Shown here: positions 51,209 to 59,346 of the stretch, piece by piece
Numbering within the stretch: the first letter of the stretch is position 1
How the letters are laid out: every line of letters starts with the position of its first letter
DNA from: Agromyces tardus
GTDB taxonomy: Bacteria > Actinomycetota > Actinomycetes > Actinomycetales > Microbacteriaceae
Reading direction: 5' to 3'
Length of the DNA: 64,000 bases
Assembly: GCF_003710805.1 (NCBI RefSeq)
Contig: NZ_RHHB01000007.1
Coordinates: 1-64,000, forward strand
Notes under the pieces: model-generated
Seen by the model: only the letters and a program-made list of their open reading frames with translations
What the model was told of the DNA's origin: nothing
The model's database searches: none
Made by a program: the position numbers and the translations under genes

Positions 51209-52684
51209 TCACGCCGGCTGCAGCGCGCGCATCGAACGACGGATGAGGTCGTGCTGCCGGCGCACGAGCACGAGCGGGTCGACCTCGCCGAGCTCGGCGA
51301 ACGCGTGGCCCTCCCACTCGCTCGACCAGTAGCCGCGGTAGCCGCCCTCGACGAAGACGCGCACGAGCTCGGGGTAGTCGATCGCCGGCTCCTGCCCCTG
51401 CTCGTCGATGTCATAGAACTTGGCGTGCACGTGCAGGATCTGCGGCATGATGTCGGCCCACTCGCGCGGGTCGACGTGGCCGTGCATGTTGAATGCGAGG
51501 TGGGCGAACGAGCCCAGCCGGGCCGGGTCGAAGTCGCGGCCGCGCAGGTAGCCGATGAACTCCTCCTGGCGCTCGCGCATGGGCGCGTCGGTGGCCCAGA
51601 TGTCCTGCAGGCGCTGCACGGCCTCGTCGTCGAGACCCGCCCGGCGAACGGCGCGCAGCAGCGTCGGCGACATCGCGTGCATCGTCGACGAGAAGTCGGC
51701 CACGAACCCGAGCAGCGGGGAGTCGAGCTCGGCGTAGGTCTCGCGCACCTTCAGGATCGGGTCGGCGTTCGGGCCCATCGGCGCGTGGATCTCGTAGCCC
51801 AGCTTCAGCTCGAGCTCCTCGGCAACTGGCAGCAGTCGGCGCAGCAGTTCGGGCTTCGCGCTCTGGATGCGCACGAGCGGGAAGCCGAGCTTCGCCGCCC
51901 CGCGGAACAGCGTCTCGCTGAACTCGAACTCCTCGTCGGGCGTCATGTCGCGGTCGCGACGGCGGCCCATGTCGAGGTTCGCGCCGAACGAGCTCGCGTC
52001 GAAGCCGTGCCGGTCGAACGCGTCGCGCCACGTGCGCACGAACTCGTCGGACACGACCGGGTAGGTCGGCAGCACTTGCGAGGCGACGATCTCGATGCCC
52101 GGTCCGATGCCGAGCTCGGCGACCCGGTCGAGCAGTCCCGAGAAGTCGTACCAGCCCGCGCGGAACTCGGCGCTGGCCGAGTAGAGGGTGAGGCCGAGCT
52201 GGAACGGGTCGGCCTCCGTCGCGGCCGGCGGCGGCGCGACATCCGTCACCATCGCCGGCACAGGCGCGTCGTGATCGGTGACCGTGAGCGTCAGCGACTG
52301 CCGCACGGAGTTCGGCACGTACATGCCGGGGCCGCCGTCGGCGCCGGGCGCGATCTGCATGTACGGCAGGCGCAGCTCGCCGACGACCTCGATCTCGTGC
52401 GTCTCGCCGAGCGCCACCGGCTCGGGCCGGCGCGCGATGAGCAGCGGATGCCGCTGCAGGTACCAGAGCACCTCGCTCTGCTGCGGCAGCTCGTCGATCG
52501 CGTACCGCACGCCGTCGAGCTCGAACGCGAGGTCCGCGGCATCCACCGCTTCGCCGTCGACGGTGACGCGCAGCGTCGAGACCGACGAGAGCCACAGGCT
52601 GCGGTACCACGGCAGCGTGAGCGAGAGCGCCAGGCCCTCGGGGTGGGCGCGCAGGCTGGCGTCGTCGATGAGTCCGTTCGGCAT
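51209..52684 (-). CDS. Single-chain C-glycoside deglycosidase (beta-alpha fusion) 1
   Basis: A 491-residue protein joining a DUF6379-like beta domain (about 8-136; [28 protein letters not shown]) through a Pro/Ala-rich linker (about 140-160) to a CGD alpha TIM barrel (about 162-491). The barrel keeps all motifs of the separate alpha subunit 1: GYEIHAPMGP (E298, H300), VADFSSTMH (D330), LHVHAKFYDIDE (H418, H420) and WSSEWEGH (E456). In characterised CGDs the two subunits are separate chains. AGGA lies seven bases before the ATG. It is followed by the GH35-like gene. It likely cleaves a 3-oxo C-glycoside made by the GMC oxidase of the same operon. Confidence 0.85.
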   Translation of the reverse strand: MPNGLIDDASLRAHPEGLALSLTLPWYRSLWLSSVSTLRVTVDGEAVDAADLAFELDGVRYAIDELPQQSEVLWYLQRHPLLIARRPEPVALGETHEIEVVGELRLPYMQIAPGADGGPGMYVPNSVRQSLTLTVTDHDAPVPAMVTDVAPPPAATEADPFQLGLTLYSASAEFRAGWYDFSGLLDRVAELGIGPGIEIVASQVLPTYPVVSDEFVRTWRDAFDRHGFDASSFGANLDMGRRRDRDMTPDEEFEFSETLFRGAAKLGFPLVRIQSAKPELLRRLLPVAEELELKLGYEIHAPMGPNADPILKVRETYAELDSPLLGFVADFSSTMHAMSPTLLRAVRRAGLDDEAVQRLQDIWATDAPMRERQEEFIGYLRGRDFDPARLGSFAHLAFNMHGHVDPREWADIMPQILHVHAKFYDIDEQGQEPAIDYPELVRVFVEGGYRGYWSSEWEGHAFAELGEVDPLVLVRRQHDLIRRSMRALQPA

Positions 52685-52704
52685 GGTGCGGTCCTGTCTG
52701 TGGT

Positions 52705-52736
<32 letters not shown>

Positions 52737-52746
52737 ATGCCGCGGC

Positions 52747-54051
52747 TCAGTCGAGCCCCGCGGCGATCCGCCGGATGAGGGAGTGCTGGCGGCGCACCTG
52801 CTCGATCGAGCGCCACGGGCTGCGCTCCCCCTCGTACTCGCTGGAGAGGTAACCGGTATAGCCGGACTCCTTGAGGGCGCGCAGCACGGGCTCCCAGGGG
52901 ATCTGCTGGTCCTCGAGGTGCTCGTCGATGTCGTGGAACTTCGCCTGGATGAACACGACGTACTTCGCGATGCCGGCGATGTCGGCCGGGTCGACGCCGA
53001 TGCCGTCGAGGAACGCGGGCCGCCGGCCCGGCAGCTCGCCGGGCCGCAACGGGATGGGCCGGTCCTGGAAGATGCCGGTGTCGAGCAGCAGGCCGAAGTG
53101 CTTCGTGCCGGTGCGCTCGATGAGGTCGATGTAGTCGTCGACCACCGGGTGCTTGATCGGGGTGGGCGAGTGGATCTCGGGGCAGATCACGACGTCGAGC
53201 TCGGCGGCGAGGTCGAGCGAGCGCTCGACCGACTCGGTCCAGATCGGGTCGGGCACGAGGTCGCTCGACACCACCCCGATCTTCGGCCGCACGAACCGGA
53301 AGCCGAGCCGTTTCGCGAGCCGGAGGTCGCGCTGCAGCATCCCCGCGCCCTCCTCGGCGGTCAGCCGCCGGGCGTTCGGGCCGCTCGAGTGCAGGCGGGT
53401 GTCGATCCACGAGCCGTAGTTGGTGGGCTCGAGCCCGTACTGCTCGAGCAGGGCGAACCACCGGTCGATCCACTCCGTGGTGGGTTCGGGGTAGCCGGCG
53501 ATGTGCCCCTCGCCGAGGATCTCGACGCCCGTGGCGCCGACGTCGGCGACGTGGGCGAGCGCCGTCTCGAGGTCGAGCACCGTGCCGTAGTCGGTCATGT
53601 AGCTGTAGAGCGAGACGCCGTACCGGAACGGCCCGCCGTCGCCGTCGGGCGAGAGCGTGATGTGCCGCGTCTCCCGGTAGGTGCTGGGCTGGTGCTCCTC
53701 GGGGATGTACGACATGCGGAGCCGCAGCTCGATCGAGACCTCGTGCACGCCCTGCGGGAGCCCGCCGTCGAGCGGCACGGTCACGATCGCGGCCTCCTCG
53801 AGCGGCCAGCGCACGCCGTCGCCGTCCCACAGCTCGGCGAGCGAGTACGTGCGCCCACCGAAGGTCCAGCGCGGCACCTCCGGGCCGACGTCGACGAGGT
53901 CGCCGACGCGCACGGCGATGCCGTCGATGAGCGACGCCGCCATGCCGCGATACGACGGCATGCGCACGCGGAACTGGAAGCCGGTGACCCGGTCGCCCTC
54001 GCGCAGGTTGCGGAATCCGGTGGATTGCATGAGGTCTCGCTCGAGAAGCAT
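52747..54051 (-). CDS. Single-chain C-glycoside deglycosidase-like (beta-alpha fusion) 2
   Basis: A 434-residue fusion. The beta domain covers about residues 8-135 (GFQFRVRMPSYRGMAASLIDGI, LRLRMSYIPEEHQP). The TIM barrel runs from about 142 (YGVSLYSYMTD) to the end, with almost no linker. Metal-site candidates are PEIHSPTP (E292, H294), LLLDTGIF (D324) and LSSEYEGER (E405). The HVHAK strand of the other forms is FIQAK here (Q369), so one His is lost. It is more distant from the canonical type and may use a different aglycone or be an isomerase-like relative. It lies between the GMC oxidase and fusion 1. An in-frame ATG at 54030 is an alternative start. Confidence 0.78.
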   Translation of the reverse strand: MLLERDLMQSTGFRNLREGDRVTGFQFRVRMPSYRGMAASLIDGIAVRVGDLVDVGPEVPRWTFGGRTYSLAELWDGDGVRWPLEEAAIVTVPLDGGLPQGVHEVSIELRLRMSYIPEEHQPSTYRETRHITLSPDGDGGPFRYGVSLYSYMTDYGTVLDLETALAHVADVGATGVEILGEGHIAGYPEPTTEWIDRWFALLEQYGLEPTNYGSWIDTRLHSSGPNARRLTAEEGAGMLQRDLRLAKRLGFRFVRPKIGVVSSDLVPDPIWTESVERSLDLAAELDVVICPEIHSPTPIKHPVVDDYIDLIERTGTKHFGLLLDTGIFQDRPIPLRPGELPGRRPAFLDGIGVDPADIAGIAKYVVFIQAKFHDIDEHLEDQQIPWEPVLRALKESGYTGYLSSEYEGERSPWRSIEQVRRQHSLIRRIAAGLD

Positions 54052-54120
54052 CGTCGCTCGTCTCTGTCGGTTCGGTGCGTGGGTCGGTCGGTCGTTCGGG
54101 CGGTCGGTTCCGGTCGCCGG

Positions 54121-55722
54121 TCAGCCGGCGACGGATGCCGCGGCATCCGCTCGGGCCGAGAGCTGCTCGACCGCCTTGCGCGCCCCACGCACCGCGATCG
54201 CCACGCTCATGAGCGTCGGGTTCATCGCCGTCGCGGTGGGGATGAGGGCGTTGCCGCCCACGACGAGGTTCTCGACGCCCCAGACGCGCGACCACGGGTC
54301 GGCGACCGAGGTGCCGTCGTCGGCCGGGCCCATGCGCATCGTGCCCTGGTAGTGCAGGCTCGACCCGTTCGGCAGCAGGCGCGGCTCGGCGACGAACGCG
54401 CCGAGCGCCTCGCCGGCCCGCCGCAGCCGCACGGTGGCCACCTCGATCTCGGCGCGCTCCGCGTCGGTGAGCTCGTACTCGATCGTCATGTTCGGGAAGC
54501 CGCGGTAGTCGGGCTCGGCGTCGTCGAACGTGACCGCGTCCTCGTAGCGCGGGAACTTGCGCATGCCGTAGCCCATGTTCACGTAGCCCCAGCGATTGCG
54601 GGCGAGGGGCGCGTCCTCGGGCATCGGGAACGGGGTCGTCTCGGAGTACATGACCTGCAGCGAGAACGGGTGGTCGGGCTCCGAGAACGGGATGCGGTTG
54701 ACGGCCGCGACGGGGTCGGCCGCGTTCGTCGCGCGTCGGGCGAGCTCCTCGTCGAGCTGCTCCTCGGTCGCGAAGCGGCCCATCTTCTCGGCGTCGAGGG
54801 CCACGGTCGAGATCACGACGGGGTGCTCGGTCAGGTAGTGCCCGAGCGCCGCCGGGCGGATGCCCGACGCCCACAGCAGCTGCGGCGAACGGAACGCGTC
54901 GGCGGCCACCACCACGAGGTCGGCGGGCACGAACGAGGTCTGCTTCGTGCGCAGGTCCTCCACCGTGACGCCCGTCACCACGTCGCCGTCGCGCTCGATG
55001 CGGCGCACGAGCGTGAGGTCGCGCAACTCGAACCGCTCGGCGAGCGGGTTGCCCGGCTCGATCAGTGGCCCGAGCACGGCGTCGGCGCCGGCCCAGCGCA
55101 TCGTGCCGTCGGGCTGCGGGTCGCCGGCGACGGGCAGCGTGCTCGGTCCGTAGCCCTCGGGCAGCTCGCCGGCGAACTCCTCCTCGAGCAGCGAGCGGAT
55201 GCCGCCGCCCACCGCCGAGTCCGCGAAGGCCGCGCTCTGCGCGTGCAGCAGGCCCTCGGCGACGACGATGAGGTCGTCCCACTCGGCGTCGTCGATGAAC
55301 GAGACCTTCTCGCTGAACGACGGACGCGGGATGGCGCATGTCCAGTGCGCCCCCTGCCCGCCGACGTTGGTGGCGCCCGCCGCGGCGGGGAAGGTCGGCG
55401 CATGAGCCGAGCCCTCGCCGCCGAAGTCGAGCAGATGGGTGCCCTGACGGGCGGTGAACATGCCCTCGACGACCGTGCCGGCGGGGAGGCCGAGCGACTC
55501 GCGGAACCGCCCCGCCTGTGGGCCCTGCGAGAGCTCGCGGGCGCGGGCCTTCTCGTCGGGGTCGGCGATGTTGCGCACGCTTTCGCCGGGCCGCTCGGTG
55601 AGCTGCGGGCCGGCCTCGAACATGACGACGCGCGCGTCGGGGAGCCCCTCGAGCAGGAGGCGGGCGTACGCGGAGCCGATCGGTCCGCTGCCGACGACGG
55701 CGATGGTGGGGTGGTGGGACAT
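54121..55722 (-). CDS. GMC-type FAD sugar oxidase (CarA/glycoside 3-oxidase-like) 2
   Basis: A 533-residue flavoprotein with VGSGPIG (residues 10-16), NVGGQGAHWTCAIPRPSFSEK, SLHYQGTMRMG (catalytic His457) and ATAMNPTLM (Asn501). It follows the same plan as the oxidase at 34.2 kb but is longer, with an insertion around the substrate loop (MYSETTPFPMPEDAP). GAGGAG lies six bases before the ATG. It is followed by two fused CGD genes, the order expected if its 3-oxo product is passed to them. Pyranose oxidase-like enzymes reduce oxygen or another acceptor; which one is used here is unknown. Confidence 0.87.
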   Translation of the reverse strand: MSHHPTIAVVGSGPIGSAYARLLLEGLPDARVVMFEAGPQLTERPGESVRNIADPDEKARARELSQGPQAGRFRESLGLPAGTVVEGMFTARQGTHLLDFGGEGSAHAPTFPAAAGATNVGGQGAHWTCAIPRPSFSEKVSFIDDAEWDDLIVVAEGLLHAQSAAFADSAVGGGIRSLLEEEFAGELPEGYGPSTLPVAGDPQPDGTMRWAGADAVLGPLIEPGNPLAERFELRDLTLVRRIERDGDVVTGVTVEDLRTKQTSFVPADLVVVAADAFRSPQLLWASGIRPAALGHYLTEHPVVISTVALDAEKMGRFATEEQLDEELARRATNAADPVAAVNRIPFSEPDHPFSLQVMYSETTPFPMPEDAPLARNRWGYVNMGYGMRKFPRYEDAVTFDDAEPDYRGFPNMTIEYELTDAERAEIEVATVRLRRAGEALGAFVAEPRLLPNGSSLHYQGTMRMGPADDGTSVADPWSRVWGVENLVVGGNALIPTATAMNPTLMSVAIAVRGARKAVEQLSARADAAASVAG

Positions 55723-55742
55723 GTGGGTCTCCTCTTCGAGTC

Positions 55743-57236
55743 TCACGCGGTGAGGGGTTCGGTTGCGACATCCGCCGCGGGTTCGTGTTCGTCGGACAGG
55801 CGGCCCGACGGGAGCAGTACGGCCGCGACGATGCCGAGCGCGTAGGCGAGCGCGAGCGCGGCGAACACCGGAGCGAGCACGTCGCCGTAGATCTGCGCGA
55901 CCTGGGCCTGCACGTCGGCCGACGATCCGTGCACGAGCTGCGGCGTGAGCGTCGAGGCGTCGAGCGAGGCGGGCAGCCGCGCCGCGACCCCGACGCCGAT
56001 CACGCCGCCGATGACGGCGGTGGCGACGGTGGCGCCCATCTGCCGCACGAGGTTGACGGTCGCGGTGATCGTGCCGGTCTCGTTGCGCGGCACGGCTCCC
56101 TGCACGACGGCGACGATGAGGCTCATGAACGAGCCGGTGCCGACGCCGACCACGAACATCACGGCCATGGGCACCCAGAGCGGCGTGCCGACGGGCAGCA
56201 GCGACATCACGAGGAGCCCGGCGGCGGCGAGCGACGTGCCGCCGATCGCGTAGACGCGGTACCGCCCGGTGCGGCTGGCGAGCCATCCGGTGGAGAGGTT
56301 CGCCACGAGCATGCCGAACACCGTGGCGATGGGCACGAAGCCCGACACCGTGGCGCTCGTGCGGTAGGCCATCTGGAAGTAGGTGGGCAGGTAGGCCGTG
56401 ACCGAGAAGAGCCCGACGCCGATGATCGCCGAGAGTGCCGTGCCCGCCGCGATCGTGCGATTCGCGAAGAACCGCAGCGGCACGATGGGCTCGACGGCCC
56501 GCAGTTCGATGAGGAAGAAGGCCGCGAACGCGATGGCCGAGATGGTGAACGCGACGACGGCGGCGGATGCGGCGGCCGGGTCGCCGATCCACGTGACCGC
56601 CAGCACGAGTGCGACGAACGCGATCGAGAACGAGACGGCGCCGGCGACGTCGAACCGTCGCGGTGCGCCGACCTCGACGTGCGGCACGGCGAAGACCGCG
56701 AGCCCGAGGGCCGCGAGGCCGAACGGGATGTTGATCCAGAACACCCACGGCCAGCCCCAGTAGTCGGTGATGAGCCCGCCGAGCACGGGCCCGACGAGGA
56801 TCGCGATCGGGAACGCGGCGCCGATGACGCCCATGTACTTCGGGCGCTGCCGCGGCGTCGTCACGTGCGCGACGATCGTCTGCGACATGAGCTGGATGCC
56901 GGCCGAGCTCATGCCCTGCGTGATCCGTGCGACCACGAGCCACGTCATGTCCTGCGCGAAGCCGCAGGCGACGGATGCCGCGAGGAACACGACGAGCGAG
57001 GTGAGGAATACGAGCCGGGGCCCGACGAGGTCGCCGAGCTTGCCGAGCACCGGCAGGAGCACGGTGCTCGCGAGCGTGTAGCCGACGACCACCCAGCTCA
57101 TGTGCTCGAGCGCGCCGAGTTCGCCCGCGACGGTGGCGAGCGAGGTCGCGACGATGGTGTGGTCGAGCGCGCCGAGGAAGGAGACGGTGAGCAGCGACGC
57201 GATGAGGAGGCGCAGCCGGAGAGGAGAGAGGGTCAT
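55743..57236 (-). CDS. MFS transporter, DHA2 (14-helix) family
   Basis: A 497-residue membrane protein with about 14 helices. Motif A is GKLGDLVGPR, and motif C-like glycine-rich helices include VLGGLITDYWGWPWVFWINIPFG, typical of EmrB/QacA exporters. The start MTLSPLRLRLLIASLL at 57236 gives the normal length; earlier in-frame starts would add a charged tail. It is the first gene of the operon with GMC oxidase and fused CGDs. It may export toxic aglycones or take up glycosides. A good promoter with a TTCAGACG box lies 100 bases upstream. Confidence 0.88.
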   Translation of the reverse strand: MTLSPLRLRLLIASLLTVSFLGALDHTIVATSLATVAGELGALEHMSWVVVGYTLASTVLLPVLGKLGDLVGPRLVFLTSLVVFLAASVACGFAQDMTWLVVARITQGMSSAGIQLMSQTIVAHVTTPRQRPKYMGVIGAAFPIAILVGPVLGGLITDYWGWPWVFWINIPFGLAALGLAVFAVPHVEVGAPRRFDVAGAVSFSIAFVALVLAVTWIGDPAAASAAVVAFTISAIAFAAFFLIELRAVEPIVPLRFFANRTIAAGTALSAIIGVGLFSVTAYLPTYFQMAYRTSATVSGFVPIATVFGMLVANLSTGWLASRTGRYRVYAIGGTSLAAAGLLVMSLLPVGTPLWVPMAVMFVVGVGTGSFMSLIVAVVQGAVPRNETGTITATVNLVRQMGATVATAVIGGVIGVGVAARLPASLDASTLTPQLVHGSSADVQAQVAQIYGDVLAPVFAALALAYALGIVAAVLLPSGRLSDEHEPAADVATEPLTA

Positions 57237-57338
57237 TCGATGATCGCCCGAACGATCGGACAGTCGACGCGACCGAGTGTGCCCTCTCCGCACCGTCACG
57301 GCGAGGAACGGATCCGAGCGGATCCCAACGTCAGGTCG

Positions 57339-57367
57339 ATTCTATGCGTTCTTCCGTCTGAAATCAA
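57339..57367 (-). promoter_or_regulatory. Promoter with TTCAGACG box for the MFS-oxidase-CGD operon
   Basis: The minus strand reads TTGATT (57362-57367), a 17-base spacer, then TAGAAT (57339-57344), a near-consensus -35/-10 pair. TTTCAGACGGAA overlaps the end of the -35 box. The same TTCAGACG core is seen in the promoter at 34147-34175 and upstream of ThuA. The start of transcription would be near 57332, leaving a leader of about 95 bases. Confidence 0.6.
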
Positions 57368-57380
57368 CCAAAGGTCGCGA

Positions 57381-58172
57381 TCAGGTGCGGGCCGCGGCGA
57401 TGGCGGATGCCGCGTGCGCGTCCTGCAGCAGGGCGGCGAGGTCGCCCGGCATCCGCTGCTCGGCCAGCGCGTCGATCGCGCGACGCAGGGACGCACGCTC
57501 ACCCGCCTCGAACACGGCGGGCGCCACGAGTCGGCCGCGCGCCGTGCTCGTCGTGAGCTCGCACCGGCCGATCGGCTCGTCGAGCTCGAACTCGGTGGTC
57601 GTCTCGCCGAGCGCCTGCACGCGCAGCAGCGAGCCCTCCGGGCGGGTCACGGCGCTCAGCATCGACCCGACGACACGACCGTCGGCGCTCGAGCGCAGCA
57701 GCGCGGTGCCGCCATCGGCCGTGTGCGCCGCCGACGCGACGACCAGGTCGGTGTCGGCGAGTGCGCGCATCCAGCCGACCGCGTCGCGAAGGGTCGCAGC
57801 GAGGTCGCCCGCGGACGCCCGGCACTCCGCGACGATGACCCGCGGGGGCACGCCCTCGCGGTGCGCGACCGCGAGGGCGACGAGGTCCTCGCGCAGCCGC
57901 GCACGGTGCACGACGACGGGCACGCCGACCTCGGCGGCGAGGTCGGCGAGTGCGGCGACCGCGTCGAGCGGCACGTCGTGCGGCTCGGCCGCCACGATCG
58001 CGGCGGCGCCGGCGTCGATCGCGCCCGCCGCGGCATCCCACCAGCGGGCCGCCCCGTCGACCACGACGATCGCCCCGGCCGCCTCGTCGGCGGCCTGGGC
58101 GCTCAGCGGCAGGCCCGCGACGGCGACGCGGTACCCGGCGAGCTCCGCGACGACGGGGATGCGGCGCGTCAC
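57381..58172 (-). CDS. Uncharacterised protein paired with a Gfo/Idh dehydrogenase
   Basis: A 263-residue, Ala/Val-rich alpha/beta protein that I do not recognise. The first 150 residues alternate hydrophobic strands and Ala-rich helices (VAVAGLPLS, GAAAIVAAEPHDVP, VPVVVHRARLRED, VIVAECRA), suggesting a Rossmann-like fold, and could be a dehydrogenase fragment without a clear glycine motif. The second half is more beta-like (GSLLRVQALGETTTEFELDEP), reminiscent of the C-terminal half of Gfo/Idh proteins. It overlaps the Gfo/Idh gene by four bases (ATGA), so they are made together and may form a complex. Confidence 0.6.
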   Translation of the reverse strand: MTRRIPVVAELAGYRVAVAGLPLSAQAADEAAGAIVVVDGAARWWDAAAGAIDAGAAAIVAAEPHDVPLDAVAALADLAAEVGVPVVVHRARLREDLVALAVAHREGVPPRVIVAECRASAGDLAATLRDAVGWMRALADTDLVVASAAHTADGGTALLRSSADGRVVGSMLSAVTRPEGSLLRVQALGETTTEFELDEPIGRCELTTSTARGRLVAPAVFEAGERASLRRAIDALAEQRMPGDLAALLQDAHAASAIAAART

Positions 58173-59215
58173 GACCGTGCCCCCGCCCGGATCGCGTCCG
58201 CCGCGGCATCCGCGAGGCCGACCGCGAAGAGGGCGTCATCGAGCACCTCGTGGTACTCCATCGTCGCCGAGCCGTCGAGCAGGTCGGCGAGCACCCGCCA
58301 CTCGCGCAGGTAGCCGTCGTCGGCATCGCGCCGATAGGTGGTGGTGCGCAGGTCGCCGCGGCGCACGCGCACCGTCGCGCTGCCCGCGTGCACGAACGAG
58401 GGCGGGAACTCGACGTCCACCCGGTCGGTCGACGTGCCGATCGTGAGCCGCCACACCGGATCGGGGCCGTCGGGGAGCATGACGGCGGTCAGCAGCACGC
58501 GCACGCCGCTCGAGCGGAAGCCCACGGTGTAGCCGATGGGCGGAACGGCCGCGGCGAAGTCGACGCCCTCGAAGTCGGGGGCCAGGTCGCGCACGGCGGG
58601 CAGGTCGTGCACGGCGAGGCCGAGCACGAGCTGGCGCACGACCGCGGCCGCCACGTGCGGATCGGCGAGGTCGGGCGCCCCGCGGGATGATGCGCCGGCC
58701 GGCCCGGGAGCGAGTTCCGTGACGGCGGCGTGGAAGCGGCCGTTCGGCGGCAGGGCCACGGTGGCCGAGATCGTGCGCACGTCGGACTCGAGGGCGACGA
58801 GGTGGTGCTTGGCGCGATCCCAGGCCTCGTCGTAGAAGTGATTGGTGGCGACGAGGAGCGGGATGCCCGCCTGCCGGCAGGCATCGACCACCGATCGCGC
58901 CTCCTCCGCCGTGGTCGCGAGCGGCTTCTCGCACAGGATCGCGCGCACGCCCGCGGCGATGCTCTCGTGGATCTGCCGTGCGTGCTCGGCCGGCGGGCTG
59001 CAGATCGCGACGACCTCGACAGCGGGATCGGCGAGGAGCGCGGCGGTGCCCTGCGAGGTCGCGGCGCCGACGCCGGCGGCGAGCGCGGCGGCGCGGCCGC
59101 TGCCGTGGTCGGCGACGTGCACCACGGTGAAGCGATCGCCCAGCCTCGCCAGCGTGGGCAGGTGCAGTGCACCGACCCCCGGCCCGGCCCCGATGATCCC
59201 GACGCCCCACGGCAT
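58169..59215 (-). CDS. Gfo/Idh/MocA-family oxidoreductase 2
   Basis: A 348-residue oxidoreductase with GVGIIGAGPGVGALHLPTL as cofactor motif, EVVAICSPPAEHARQ and the family CEKPLATT (catalytic Lys). The C-terminal sheet domain has GLAVHDLPAVRDL with a His-Asp pair. The ATG at 59215 has GGAGG seven bases upstream and is favoured over one at 59236. It is divergent from the ROK regulator and coupled to the unknown gene downstream. It may oxidise sugar C3 in glycosides or reduce the free 3-keto sugar. Confidence 0.85.
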   Translation of the reverse strand: MPWGVGIIGAGPGVGALHLPTLARLGDRFTVVHVADHGSGRAAALAAGVGAATSQGTAALLADPAVEVVAICSPPAEHARQIHESIAAGVRAILCEKPLATTAEEARSVVDACRQAGIPLLVATNHFYDEAWDRAKHHLVALESDVRTISATVALPPNGRFHAAVTELAPGPAGASSRGAPDLADPHVAAAVVRQLVLGLAVHDLPAVRDLAPDFEGVDFAAAVPPIGYTVGFRSSGVRVLLTAVMLPDGPDPVWRLTIGTSTDRVDVEFPPSFVHAGSATVRVRRGDLRTTTYRRDADDGYLREWRVLADLLDGSATMEYHEVLDDALFAVGLADAAADAIRAGARS

Positions 59216-59262
59216 CCGACCACCTCCACGCGTCATCGCCCGAAACTTGCTACTTCCGCCTC

Positions 59263-59299
59263 GACTATACAAAAGTTGGAGCGCTTCGTGGCTATAGTC
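59263..59299. promoter_or_regulatory. Inverted repeat GACTATA...TATAGTC in the ROK divergent region
   Basis: GACTATA (59263-59269) and TATAGTC (59293-59299) form a perfect 7-bp inverted repeat with a 23-base spacer, midway between the divergent Gfo/Idh and ROK genes. On the minus strand TATAGTC gives a -10-like patch. This is the natural place for the ROK protein to bind. GTCAGAATCGG follows at 59333-59343, just before the ROK start. Confidence 0.45.
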
Positions 59300-59346
59300 G
59301 GCACGAAATCGGCCTCGAATCGAGCTCGTTGTGTCAGAATCGGTGC

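Noticed and set aside
59263-59346. Riboswitch or structured leader before ROK
   Set aside because: The inverted repeat is short with a wide spacer and lies between divergent promoters; an operator is the simpler reading.
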